Source of the DNA: JBEKYD01 sp049509915
Lineage (GTDB): Bacteria > Acidobacteriota > Terriglobia > Bryobacterales > Bryobacteraceae
DNA length: 24,434 nucleotides
NCBI GenBank assembly: GCA_049509915.1
Contig: JBEKZL010000086.1
Span: 1 to 24,434, forward strand
Direction: 5' to 3'
Shown here: positions 6,836-13,456 of the stretch, in pieces
Layout of the letters: the number at the start of each line of letters is the position of its first letter
How positions within the stretch are numbered: position 1 is the first letter of the stretch
Position numbers and translations under genes: made by a program
Notes under the pieces: model-generated
Told to the model about the DNA's origin: nothing
What the model saw: the letters and a program-made list of their open reading frames with translations, nothing else
Database searches by the model: none

Positions 6836-7039
6836 ATGGAGAGCATGGCTCGATCCGGCGAACAGAACCCTCCAGCGGTCAAGGCGTGGCTCGACAACGT
6901 GATCGTTCCGGCGCTGGTCAAAGAGTGGTTGGCCGAAAGGTCGGGAGGCCACGGCGTGACTTCGGAAGCAAAGTCAGACGATGCAGAATCGGAAGCTGCG
7001 GACGCAATCCCCGGCATCGAAATACACAGTAAAATCTGA
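6836..7039 (+). CDS. Small hypothetical protein, 67 aa
   Basis: The protein begins MESMARSGEQNPPAVKAWLD. The first half has a plausible helix (WLDNVIVPALVKEWLAER), and the acidic second half reads VTSEAKSDDAESEAADA. It follows the endonuclease VII gene by 78 bases on the same strand. No clear ribosome site is seen. An opposite-strand frame of similar length covers the same bases, so the call is uncertain. No family is recognised. Confidence 0.4.
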   Translation: MESMARSGEQNPPAVKAWLDNVIVPALVKEWLAERSGGHGVTSEAKSDDAESEAADAIPGIEIHSKI

Positions 7040-7140
7040 AAAAGCTACAATCCGACCAAGGTGTTACACAGTGGCGGGTGGCTGTGCGAGGGCCGGATTG
7101 AAAAATTCTAACGGGTCCTTCCCACCAAGTACCGGCCTGT

Positions 7141-7270
7141 GATTCCTGGAAAAAAACCGAAAAAGGTACTCCGGGCAGGATTCCAGGCCGGGACTCCGGG
7201 CCAGAGACTCCCGGCAGCATTGCCCGGCTTGGACTCCCCGGCCCAAGATTCCCGATGGGACTCCTGGCAT
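7141..7270. repeat. Degenerate tandem repeat, about 13-16 bases per unit
   Basis: Units of the form GA-Y-TCC-N-GG-C-CNG succeed one another: examples are GTACTCCGGGCAG (7166), GATTCCAGGCCGG (7179), GACTCCGGGCCAGA (7192), GACTCCCGGCAG (7206), GGACTCCCCGGCC (7231) and GATTCCCGATGGG (7247). The array lies in the 244-base gap between the convergent small plus gene and the frameshifted minus gene. Confidence 0.5.
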
Positions 7271-7283
7271 TTTCACCTTCCAA

Positions 7284-7766
7284 TCACTGAATCGGTGGAA
7301 GGCTGAGACCTTCAACATCTCGTGGTCGCCACTGTTGCGGAGTGAGTTCGGTCAATTCCTTCGCCTTGGCTCGACACCATAGGGTCCAGGACTCCATAAA
7401 TGCGTAATGCCGGATTGCCAGTGCGCCCTTCTTGGGATCGAACGATTGCGGTGGTCTGAGCACAGGGCAACCCTGGCTGGACTGATTGTGCCTTTCGTAG
7501 TTGTCCAATACCCACTTCGCAATCAGTCGGTCCACCATCGGAAATTGATCTGGTGCTATGAACGCCGGGAATGTGGCGCATACCGCAATGTTGTCACTGG
7601 AAACCAGGAGGCTCTGAAATTCCTGGAAGCGTTGCCTTGACGGACCTGCCGTAAACTTGCAGCACGCAGTCCATAAGTCATTGGCCGAAACGCCGTTCGT
7701 CTGAACTCGCTTTATGATGTCGCCGGTCTTGGCCCGATGGCTGCTGAACAGTTCCAGAACACAACT
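7284..7766 (-). pseudogene. 3' part of a frameshifted zinc-ribbon gene
   Basis: This frame reads as convincing protein from about 7766 to the stop at 7284 (for example SSHRAKTGDIIKRVQTNG, then LVSSDNIAVCATFPAFI and RLIAKWVLDNYERHNQ). There is no ATG, GTG or TTG upstream of the methionine at 7538, and an in-frame TGA at 7767-7769 closes it. It therefore looks like the continuation of the gene at 7712-8074 in the -1 frame. Joined near 7757 (EVVFW, then ELFSSHR) the two make one protein of about 260 residues. An internal start at 7538 would give only an 84-aa fragment. The motif APDQFPMVDRLIAKWV is faintly like helix-hairpin-helix glycosylases, which I treat as weak. Cause: mutation, sequencing error or programmed shift. 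Confidence 0.6.
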
Positions 7767-8074
7767 TCAAACCACGCTTCAAGATGGAGCGGCGCATTCT
7801 GGCGGAAGGAGTGTTCAAACTGGATCGTCTGATCTCTGTCACCCGTGTCAATGTTTGTCTTGAACCACCCTGCGTATTGCTGGCGATCAACAAATTCCGT
7901 GAGGTTTGCCGGATAACCGTATTGGGCAAGGGCATTCTGCCATTGAAGGACCGGCGAACCCCGGCCTAAGGGTTGCGTGGCCGCATCCGTAGTCTTGAAA
8001 AGCGGCGCTCCGCAGCTATGGCAGTACTTTCCTTGCTCCGGGTTTTGTTTTCCGCACTCGACGCAGAACACCAC
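7712..8074 (-). CDS. 5' part of frameshifted zinc-ribbon protein, 120 aa as read
   Basis: The start is a GTG with GGAG seven bases upstream. The N-terminus is a clear zinc ribbon, CVECG then 10 residues and CHSCGAPLF, a double CxxC of the kind often found at the N-terminus of bacterial proteins with varied effector domains. A linker (TTDAATQPLGRG) and an ordered domain follow (LQWQNALAQYGYPANLTEFVDRQ, QYAGWFKTNIDTGD, HLEAWFEVVFW). After VVFW the frame ends in a low-quality tail before TAA, whereas the -1 frame carries on as good protein to 7284. I take this as the first half of one broken gene. No function is known. Confidence 0.6.
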   Translation of the reverse strand: MVFCVECGKQNPEQGKYCHSCGAPLFKTTDAATQPLGRGSPVLQWQNALAQYGYPANLTEFVDRQQYAGWFKTNIDTGDRDQTIQFEHSFRQNAPLHLEAWFEVVFWNCSAAIGPRPATS

Positions 8075-8207
8075 AGGAAGCTCCAGTCCAGGAAGATTCT
8101 AACAACTGGCGACCATCAGGAGCTTCTTTCCCCATCGCCAGGACGCTGCCCCGGATCTGCTCCTGACCGGCAGAATGCGCTACCGTGAATGGTTACGAAA
8201 GGCTGAC

Positions 8208-8675
8208 ATGCCCACACCCAAGCTCACGAACGAAATCATCACCGCTGCCATCGACGGTTTCGAGTCGCAAAAACGCAGGATAGACGATCAAATTGCTGAA
8301 CTCCGTGCGCTGCTTCCTGGTGGCTCCCCTGAGACCGCCACCACGCCGGAAGCGCCCGCCAGGAAGCGCAAGAAATTCTCCGCTGCCGCTCGAAGGCGGA
8401 TGAAGGAAGCTCAACAGCGCCGTTGGGCGAAGATCCGGGGAGAGTCTGAACGACCAGCGCCCGCCACTACGAAACCAGCCAAACGAAAGATGTCAGCACA
8501 ACGGAAAGCGGCACTCGTGGCGAATCTGGCGAAGGCACGAGCGGCCAGGGCAGCGAAGAGGGCGGAAACTGCGAGGGCGAAACCGGCCAAGAAGACCGCC
8601 AGAAAAAAGGTGACTACCAAGAAGACGGCGGCGAAGAAGACTGCCGGTGCCCCGGCAGTGGCGGCGGCACAGTAA
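8208..8675 (+). CDS. Histone H1-like Lys/Ala-rich protein, 155 aa
   Basis: The start MPTPKLTNEIITAAI has AAAGG five bases upstream and is preferred to the ATG 33 bases earlier. Residues 1-40 are a helical or coiled segment (AIDGFESQKRRIDDQIAELRALLPG). A short basic motif (ARKRKKFSAAARRRMKEAQQ) comes next, and the last 60 residues are almost entirely Lys, Ala, Arg and Thr with repeats such as AKPAKKTARKK and TKKTAAKKTAG. The tail resembles bacterial histone H1/HU-tail proteins that bind DNA through charge. The N-terminal segment is of a type I associate with Acidobacteriota hypothetical proteins. It ends 32 bases from the convergent vsr gene. Likely a nucleoid-associated protein; not proven. 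Confidence 0.75.
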   Translation: MPTPKLTNEIITAAIDGFESQKRRIDDQIAELRALLPGGSPETATTPEAPARKRKKFSAAARRRMKEAQQRRWAKIRGESERPAPATTKPAKRKMSAQRKAALVANLAKARAARAAKRAETARAKPAKKTARKKVTTKKTAAKKTAGAPAVAAAQ

Positions 8676-8707
8676 GACGGGCACATGCGTGGCTTCGGCA
8701 GCAGGAT

Positions 8708-9127
8708 TCAAGCACCCGGACCTGTTCTCAAGAATGCTTCGATCCGTTCCGCCAATATGTCCGGTTTGGTGGTCTCGCATTCCCATATCGTAAACACGCT
8801 CCACCCCGCCGCCTGGAGCGCCTTCTGGTTGGCCCGGTCCCGCTGTTGATTCCCTTTCAGCTTTGGACGCCAATAATCTGTGCGGGACTTGGGGATATGC
8901 GAATCTATGCAGCCCCGGTGCTGATGCCAGAAACAGCCCCGGACTTCGATGATCCGGTGCAATTTGGTGAATACTAGATCAGGCTTGCCAGGAAGTTTGG
9001 CAACATGGAGCCGGTACCGGAAGCCCATCCCGTAAACAAGGCGGCGCACAACCATTTCGGGTGACGTATTTGTGCTGCGGATGCGCCGCATGTTTTCGGA
9101 GCGACGTTCTGGCGTTAATAGGTCCAA
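8708..9127 (-). CDS. vsr: Very short patch repair endonuclease (Vsr), 139 aa
   Basis: Vsr nicks DNA 5' to the T of T:G mismatches made by deamination of 5-methylcytosine, starting repair back to C:G. The family pattern is complete: MRRIRSTNTSPE at the N-terminus, catalytic D50 in LPGKPDLVF, GCFWHQHRGC with W67-H68, and D97 in GNQQRDRANQ. C65, H70, C73 and C117 fit the structural zinc site, and WSVFTIWECE is the usual end of the core. Numbering matches E. coli Vsr almost residue for residue. The start codon is TTG. It lies 12 bases after the putative nuclease gene and is the last gene of the cluster with the C5 methyltransferase, exactly the context in which Vsr is useful. Confidence 0.95.
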   Translation of the reverse strand: MDLLTPERRSENMRRIRSTNTSPEMVVRRLVYGMGFRYRLHVAKLPGKPDLVFTKLHRIIEVRGCFWHQHRGCIDSHIPKSRTDYWRPKLKGNQQRDRANQKALQAAGWSVFTIWECETTKPDILAERIEAFLRTGPGA

Positions 9128-9139
9128 TACCTTAACGGT

Positions 9140-9973
9140 TCACCACGTGAATGTCTGACCAATCAACCACTCAAGGCTTCGGAGGTTCGCAACCCGGCCA
9201 TTCTCACCAAGTCCATTTGAGATCAACTGAGGTGCAAAATGAACCGCAGCCGTTATGCAGGGGTTCGGATGTGTGGGCGGGCAGTTGCCAAGGATCTTGG
9301 TCAATCGGTTGGGTGAAAACTCTCCGATTACCGCATAAAACCGGCACGCCGGGAAGAGGCGTCTAGCTGCACCGCCGTAGGCGAGGGCTTCATCAACAAC
9401 GTCCACACGATCATGACGGTATCGCCAACGAGTAGACATGAGTGCGACGATCTCATTGCCACGCCTAGCGACGATATCAATGCGTGAATCTTGGCTTCTC
9501 GTCGTGAACTGAAATCCGGGGAAAATTGCGGTCGGGCTTACCTCTTCTTCGTAGGTAATGCCAGCACCGCCAAAACGCTCAAGTGCCGTCACCACAATGG
9601 ATCTAAACGCATGACCCACCAGATTGTGCGGCTGCAAATTGGAGATTTGTGGCTGTTGCCAGTACAATCCGATCCTCCCGCAAAGTTCTTGGCGGGGTAT
9701 CCGCAGTTGTTCAGACAAATAGTTCGTGAGGGATTCGGCTCTCCGCAAGACAGCGTTTGGCTGACCGGTCGATGTCATGCCAAAATCGTTGGATTCCCGG
9801 TAAACAACAACATCCAAGCCATCCAGGGGTTGCCATCCACGTTCACGATGGACACGACATGAAAGCAATAACTCTGCGATTCCAATCCATCCCGTGGAGG
9901 CGTTCCAGTCCCTTTCGCTCAGGAGTTGGTCATACAAATTAACGGCAATCTGAGCGTTGGCAGATCTAGGCAT
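9140..9973 (-). CDS. Putative restriction endonuclease subunit (PD-(D/E)XK-like), 277 aa
   Basis: The start is taken at MPRSANAQIAVNLYD; a GTG 27 bases upstream is possible. The N-terminal half is helical (LTNYLSEQLRIPRQELCGRIG, a possible DNA-recognition segment). The C-terminal half has SRIDIVARRGNEIVALMSTRW followed by RYRHDRVDVVDEALAYG and the strand CRFYAVIGEF. The D166 strand, E174 strand and the S-T-R-W turn look like the core hairpin of a PD-(D/E)XK nuclease, but the usual E-x-K is replaced. Its place between an HNH endonuclease and vsr in a methyltransferase cluster supports a restriction role. It could instead be an accessory or inactive partner of the HNH nuclease. The context is firm, the fold is inference. 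Confidence 0.55.
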   Translation of the reverse strand: MPRSANAQIAVNLYDQLLSERDWNASTGWIGIAELLLSCRVHRERGWQPLDGLDVVVYRESNDFGMTSTGQPNAVLRRAESLTNYLSEQLRIPRQELCGRIGLYWQQPQISNLQPHNLVGHAFRSIVVTALERFGGAGITYEEEVSPTAIFPGFQFTTRSQDSRIDIVARRGNEIVALMSTRWRYRHDRVDVVDEALAYGGAARRLFPACRFYAVIGEFSPNRLTKILGNCPPTHPNPCITAAVHFAPQLISNGLGENGRVANLRSLEWLIGQTFTW

Positions 9974-10028
9974 TATGAACTCGAATGCACAGTTTAGCAC
10001 CTAGAAGTGCGATGGGAAGGGCGGCGGT

Positions 10029-10673
10029 TTACTGCTCGATTTTTGCGGTAATCTTCGCCGCTTGGATTGGGTATTTCGTGATGAGCCATTTCATCACTTC
10101 TAGCTGATCGGCTCCGGTAGCACGCCGGACTTGAATCAGGAGCTTCTGGAGTGAAGGCCGGTCCAGCGTCAAGTTGCGTGCGCCTTCATTGCACACGGAA
10201 CAGACGGCTCTCAGATTAGACGGTTCGTCGCCGCCGCCCATGCTCTTATCAACGATATGCCCGATATGAAGTCGGGTTTTCCTCGTCGGATCTGAAGGGT
10301 GAGGCTCACCGGCAACGGCTCCGCACATTTGGCAGGTGAATCCATTCCGATCCAGGACGAACGCTCGTGTCTCTTTCGAGATCCCACGCTCGAACGCCGG
10401 GATCGGCTTCGGGGTCAGTAGAATGTATTGACCCGGTTTCAGGTCGCTCCGATCATTATTGGTTAGGATCTGATAGCCTTCTTCCGTCCGAAGCTCTCGA
10501 ACTCGCCTTCCCCATTCGCTTGCGTTGCCCGATACTTCCCGCAGTTCATCCGATTCGAGAATCCGTCCGATATTGGCGAGAAAGTAAGACCGGAGCTTCG
10601 CTCTAGAACCCTTGCCAGCTTTGGTCGAGCCACTGCTCGTTTTGGTCGAACTCTTGCTCCGTTTGGATGGCAT
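10029..10673 (-). CDS. HNH endonuclease, probable type II restriction enzyme, 214 aa
   Basis: The first 25 residues are a disordered Ser/Thr/Lys tail. Residues 27-85 form a domain with SYFLANIGRILESDELREVSG and GRRVRELRTEEGYQIL, probably a DNA-binding winged-type module. The HNH domain follows: C114-x2-C117 (CQMCG), LHIGHIVDKSMGGGDEPSNL with H136, H139 and N153, then C158-x2-C161-N (CSVCNEGARNL). HNH enzymes use the histidines to bind a metal and hydrolyse DNA. Its place directly after the C5 methyltransferase makes it the best candidate for the restriction enzyme. A perfect 9-bp palindrome (10675-10694) ends two bases before the ATG and no Shine-Dalgarno sequence is seen, which suggests tight control of expression. 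Confidence 0.8.
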   Translation of the reverse strand: MPSKRSKSSTKTSSGSTKAGKGSRAKLRSYFLANIGRILESDELREVSGNASEWGRRVRELRTEEGYQILTNNDRSDLKPGQYILLTPKPIPAFERGISKETRAFVLDRNGFTCQMCGAVAGEPHPSDPTRKTRLHIGHIVDKSMGGGDEPSNLRAVCSVCNEGARNLTLDRPSLQKLLIQVRRATGADQLEVMKWLITKYPIQAAKITAKIEQ

Positions 10674-10674
10674 A

Positions 10675-10694
10675 GTCTGTTGATCTCAACAGAC
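10675..10694. promoter_or_regulatory. Perfect palindrome two bases before the HNH nuclease start
   Basis: GTCTGTTGA-TC-TCAACAGAC, nine-base arms and a two-base centre, in the 53-base gap between methyltransferase and nuclease genes. It occupies the place of the ribosome site. It may be an operator, possibly for the methyltransferase or another regulator, or an RNA hairpin limiting nuclease translation. Confidence 0.55.
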
Positions 10695-10726
10695 ATGGTA
10701 TCCCACTTGCGGAGCCGGAACTGCCA

Positions 10727-11866
10727 TTACCCTGCCACTCGTACCAAGCGGGATACGTTTAGGCAAGTCCGCAATTTTTCGGCAACCGCTCTGGCAAACG
10801 GTGGAGGGAAAGCGTTGCCAACCTGTCGGTATGCGGCTGTCTTCTTCCCGTAGAACTGCCAATCGTCGGGGAATCCTTGGATGCGGGCGACCATGCGTAC
10901 CGTCAGCCGTGGCATCCCACAGAAATCGGAACCCGGTGCGTCATCTGCGATGCCAAGCCCATCCACTCCAAGTGTGGCCCATGCCTTCCTTGCCCTTGTC
11001 GGCCCAAGATCGGGACCACCGTGCTTGTGAGATCCACCCACCACCGTAGGAGCGATTTCGTCGGCCCCGTTTCGCCAAGCTTCAACTCGCTTCCAGCCGT
11101 TCGCTGCCATGAGATCGTACAGCTTATATCCGACTGTCACGGGCCGTAGTCCATCGCCTTCGGGCCAAGCGAAGCGTTCTGCGTACTCTTCCCTGAGACC
11201 AACGAAAACTACCCTTGGACGCAATTGCGAGACGCCGAATTCACTGGCGTTCATCAGCTTCCATCCGGTCTTGTAGCCTAGCTTTTTCAACTGATCCCGA
11301 ATGTACAAGCGGTAGTCAATGAAGACGGCATCCAAGATGCCACGGACGTTCTCAATCATCACCGCTTTCGGGCGAATCTGATCCACAAGGCGAATCATCG
11401 CCGGGAAGAGATTACGTTCGTCCTTTGTCCCAAGCTGCTTCCCGGCAACCGAAAACGGTGGACATGGCAGACCGCCAGAAATGATGTCCACGCCCTTGAA
11501 ATCGACTCCATCGAAGTCATTCAGATCTTGCTCAAACACTTTCCAACCCGGACGGTTCAGGCGAAGTGTGGCGCACGCACTCTTGTCAAGTTCAACGAGT
11601 CCAGCGTGTTCGATCCCGGCCTGTTCAAAGCCTAGCGCCTGTCCACCGGCACCGGCGCACAGTTCCAGCGTGGTCAACCCACACATGCGCCGTGTGCCGT
11701 TGGCCCCGATCCTCTTCCCCGGTTTCGTCAGCCAAGGATTTTCAGACATCTCCGGGAATAGAAGTTCGGTCCTTTCGTCACGCCGCCGCATCTTTGGCCC
11801 TAGATTACCTATCGGCATTTTCCCGATCTTCTTCAAGGTTGAGGCTCCACTTTTCCGAACTCCCAT
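10727..11866 (-). CDS. DNA (cytosine-5-)-methyltransferase, 379 aa
   Basis: It transfers a methyl group from S-adenosylmethionine to C5 of cytosine in a short target. All diagnostic motifs are visible: motif I LELCAGAGGQALGFEQAG, motif IV GGLPCPPFSVAGKQ with the catalytic Cys (C135 from this start), motif VI IENVRG, motif VIII QLRPRVVFVG, and motif X RQVGNAFPPPFARAVAEKL. The target-recognition region between VIII and X is short to moderate. About 60 residues precede the first motif. Start choices are 11866 (MGVRKSG), 11818, or 11686 (MCGLTTLEL), the last giving a size close to M.HhaI; none has a strong ribosome site. The gene precedes the HNH nuclease and vsr genes, so it is the protective partner of the R-M system. 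The target sequence cannot be read from the protein. Confidence 0.93.
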   Translation of the reverse strand: MGVRKSGASTLKKIGKMPIGNLGPKMRRRDERTELLFPEMSENPWLTKPGKRIGANGTRRMCGLTTLELCAGAGGQALGFEQAGIEHAGLVELDKSACATLRLNRPGWKVFEQDLNDFDGVDFKGVDIISGGLPCPPFSVAGKQLGTKDERNLFPAMIRLVDQIRPKAVMIENVRGILDAVFIDYRLYIRDQLKKLGYKTGWKLMNASEFGVSQLRPRVVFVGLREEYAERFAWPEGDGLRPVTVGYKLYDLMAANGWKRVEAWRNGADEIAPTVVGGSHKHGGPDLGPTRARKAWATLGVDGLGIADDAPGSDFCGMPRLTVRMVARIQGFPDDWQFYGKKTAAYRQVGNAFPPPFARAVAEKLRTCLNVSRLVRVAG

Positions 11867-11927
11867 TCTACTGTCCGAAAGACCTCGCCGTCCGGTGGTC
11901 CCGTATTCGACGTCTGTAGCATTCCCA

Positions 11928-12161
11928 TCACGCAGTCTCCAGAATTTCGTAAACCTCAAGCACCGCATCAAAGTACTCGTCTACCATGTCGTCTGGATCG
12001 TCAGGCGGTTCCGTTTCCATCTCCGCATCCCAATTGTGCTGGACGTAATCAAGCAACTCCGCTTCGGCCTCCGCATGGGTGAGGTGTTCGCTGGCGACCG
12101 GGGAACGGCCCGCCCACGAATCATTGCGTTCACGGATGGTGAGGATGAACGCCAAGTTCAA
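11928..12161 (-). CDS. Small acidic hypothetical protein, 77 aa
   Basis: The start is a TTG preceded by AAGGGAG, and it overlaps the TGA of the upstream gene by four bases (TTGA), so it is translationally coupled. The protein begins MNLAFILTIRERNDSWAG and becomes very acidic (TEPPDDPDDMVDEYFDAVLEV). The net negative charge could suit a DNA mimic or a partner of a basic protein, but this is speculation. It sits 61 bases before the methyltransferase start used here. Family unknown. Confidence 0.65.
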   Translation of the reverse strand: MNLAFILTIRERNDSWAGRSPVASEHLTHAEAEAELLDYVQHNWDAEMETEPPDDPDDMVDEYFDAVLEVYEILETA

Positions 12162-12592
12162 AATCTCCCTTCACAACATTTTGCCAGACTGTCCACATGC
12201 GCCCAGACCGATGCGACCTGCTCATCCGTCAGTGTTTCGAGAGGATTCCCGGATTCCGCCATCCTCGACCCGCAAATGCTCTCGATGACGGCGGCGGCAT
12301 CCACTCCGTGCTCAACGCAGTAGCGGCTGAGATCTTCACCTGCCTTCTCCCGAAGTTGCCGTTGCGCCATTTCCAGAGCGCTGGCCGGATCGGTGGCGAA
12401 GATGCTGCCCGTGTAGGCGTCACCATACTGTTCAATGGGGTCCGCTGGAAATGCGCCGTACTGCGGGTCCGCAAATGGGTCATGGATGAATAGCCCATGC
12501 CACTCGAAACCAACGCCACCATCCAAGCCGTGCGTGATGACGATTTCGTAGTTTATCGTCGCCGTTTTGCGGACCAGTTCTTCAGCGGTCAT
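12158..12592 (-). CDS. Hypothetical protein, 144 aa
   Basis: The start is MTAEELVRKTATINYE, with GGAG nine bases upstream; the longer open frame upstream reads through the preceding gene. The N-terminal part is mixed (YEIVITHGLDGGVGFEWHGLF), the middle contains DPFADPQYGAFPADPIEQYG and the C-terminus is helical (ASALEMAQRQLREKAGEDLS). It is acidic and soluble. It overlaps its upstream neighbour by 11 bases and its downstream neighbour by four. No motif is recognised. Confidence 0.7.
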   Translation of the reverse strand: MTAEELVRKTATINYEIVITHGLDGGVGFEWHGLFIHDPFADPQYGAFPADPIEQYGDAYTGSIFATDPASALEMAQRQLREKAGEDLSRYCVEHGVDAAAVIESICGSRMAESGNPLETLTDEQVASVWAHVDSLAKCCEGRF

Positions 12593-12782
12593 GATGACTC
12601 GCTCCAGTGGACTCCAACCGATCCGGGTGTACTTCCACTTCGCTCCCACCCGGCAATCGAACAACGGCGACGTTCCACGGATTGCACGAGGATCGGCGCA
12701 CATCGACAACGACGCCGGTCTGCTGCTTCCGACGCCAAGGATCGAACGAACGGACGACTTCACCACACATTTTCCCATTCAC
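12582..12782 (-). CDS. Small hypothetical protein, possible SH3-like barrel, 66 aa
   Basis: A GTG overlaps the upstream TGA as GTGA, which favours the start at 12782; an ATG four codons later (12770) is the alternative. The sequence TGVVVDVRRSSCNPWNV then AVVRLPGGSEVEVHPDRLE has the alternating strands and closing DRLE of small SH3/KOW-like barrels, which often serve as small binding modules. It is embedded in a chain of overlapping genes, which supports it being real. Function unknown. Confidence 0.6.
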   Translation of the reverse strand: MNGKMCGEVVRSFDPWRRKQQTGVVVDVRRSSCNPWNVAVVRLPGGSEVEVHPDRLESTGASHHDR

Positions 12783-13000
12783 GAAACCCGCTCCAGAATC
12801 TTGTCGCCGTAGGCTGTGATCGTGCCGATCAGCCCGTTTCGCTGAAACTGCTGATCGTGTTGCCGACACAAAGCGATGTCGATGTCGCAGCGCTCACGTT
12901 CGGGATCGCCGTTCCACGGGAACACGGTGACGTACTCCATGTGCGTTGCGGTCCAGCAACAGGTGCCGACTTCGCATACTACATTCGGCAACCTGTTCAT
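12779..13000 (-). CDS. Small cysteine-rich hypothetical protein, 73 aa
   Basis: The start MNRLPNVVCEVGTCCWT has AAGG five bases upstream and is preferred to an ATG 12 bases earlier. Cysteines in VCEVGTCCW and later in ERCDIDIALCRQHDQQF (Cys and His) suggest a small zinc-binding fold of C2CH type. It ends in a four-base overlap with the next gene. The family is not recognised. Confidence 0.65.
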   Translation of the reverse strand: MNRLPNVVCEVGTCCWTATHMEYVTVFPWNGDPERERCDIDIALCRQHDQQFQRNGLIGTITAYGDKILERVS

Positions 13001-13042
13001 CACGCCTTGCACCGAACTGTCCTTTGGGGAGGTTCCATCATT

Positions 13043-13327
13043 CTACCTCTGTTCCGCCATCCACTCACGCAGCATGTTTTCCACAAGCCCGCTCATTTCC
13101 AGCCCCTTTTCGTAGAGCTTGGCCCGAACACGGTTCCTCAATTCGATGGGCAGATAGATTGAAGTCTGAGTGTAGTCGGCACTGCTGTGCTTGCCGGGTC
13201 TGCGGCCCCGCTTCTTCTCCGTCGCCCCGGTCTGGATTGCCTGTGGTTGCCGGTTCCCATTTCGAACAGCCTTGGACGACTGCCGTTTTGCCGATATGCC
13301 TTTTTGAGTATTCACAAACAATTTCAA
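13043..13327 (-). CDS. Ribbon-helix-helix DNA-binding protein, 94 aa
   Basis: Residues 1-48 are a basic, probably disordered N-terminus (SAKRQSSKAVRNGNRQ, EKKRGRRPGKHSS). The rest fits the ribbon-helix-helix fold: strand TQTSIYLPIELRNRVRAKL and second helix MSGLVENMLREWMAEQR. Such proteins bind palindromic operators as dimers and commonly repress their own operon. It is the first gene of the minus-strand run that includes the R-M genes, and it has a strong promoter overlapped by an inverted repeat (13401-13438). No ribosome site is seen before the ATG. Regulation of the operon by this protein is inferred from position. Confidence 0.75.
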   Translation of the reverse strand: MKLFVNTQKGISAKRQSSKAVRNGNRQPQAIQTGATEKKRGRRPGKHSSADYTQTSIYLPIELRNRVRAKLYEKGLEMSGLVENMLREWMAEQR

Positions 13328-13400
13328 TAGTAGATGTTGTTTTCGGCCAGCGTCAAGCCCGTCACTTTCTCAAATTGAATACGCAAAAACTCAAGTACCC

Positions 13401-13438
13401 ATTATACGCACTATGATGCCAAAAGGCAATGCTTTTGG
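13401..13438 (-). promoter_or_regulatory. Strong sigma70-type promoter with overlapping operator-like palindrome
   Basis: On the minus strand, TTGCCT (13424-13429) and TATAAT (13401-13406) are separated by 17 bases, an ideal spacing. The inverted repeat CCAAAAG-GCAATG-CTTTTGG (13419-13438) covers the -35 box. It lies about 70 bases upstream of the RHH gene start and fits an autoregulated promoter for the operon. Confidence 0.65.
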
Positions 13439-13456
13439 GCCGATACCGGCGATAGC

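Noticed and set aside
7141..7270. CRISPR array
   Set aside because: Units are degenerate, about 14 bases, without spacers of constant length, and no cas gene is present.
13323..13365. TTGACG-18-TACTAT promoter just before the RHH start on the minus strand
   Set aside because: Its transcription start would fall inside the coding region after the ATG; the TTGCCT-17-TATAAT pair further upstream is better.
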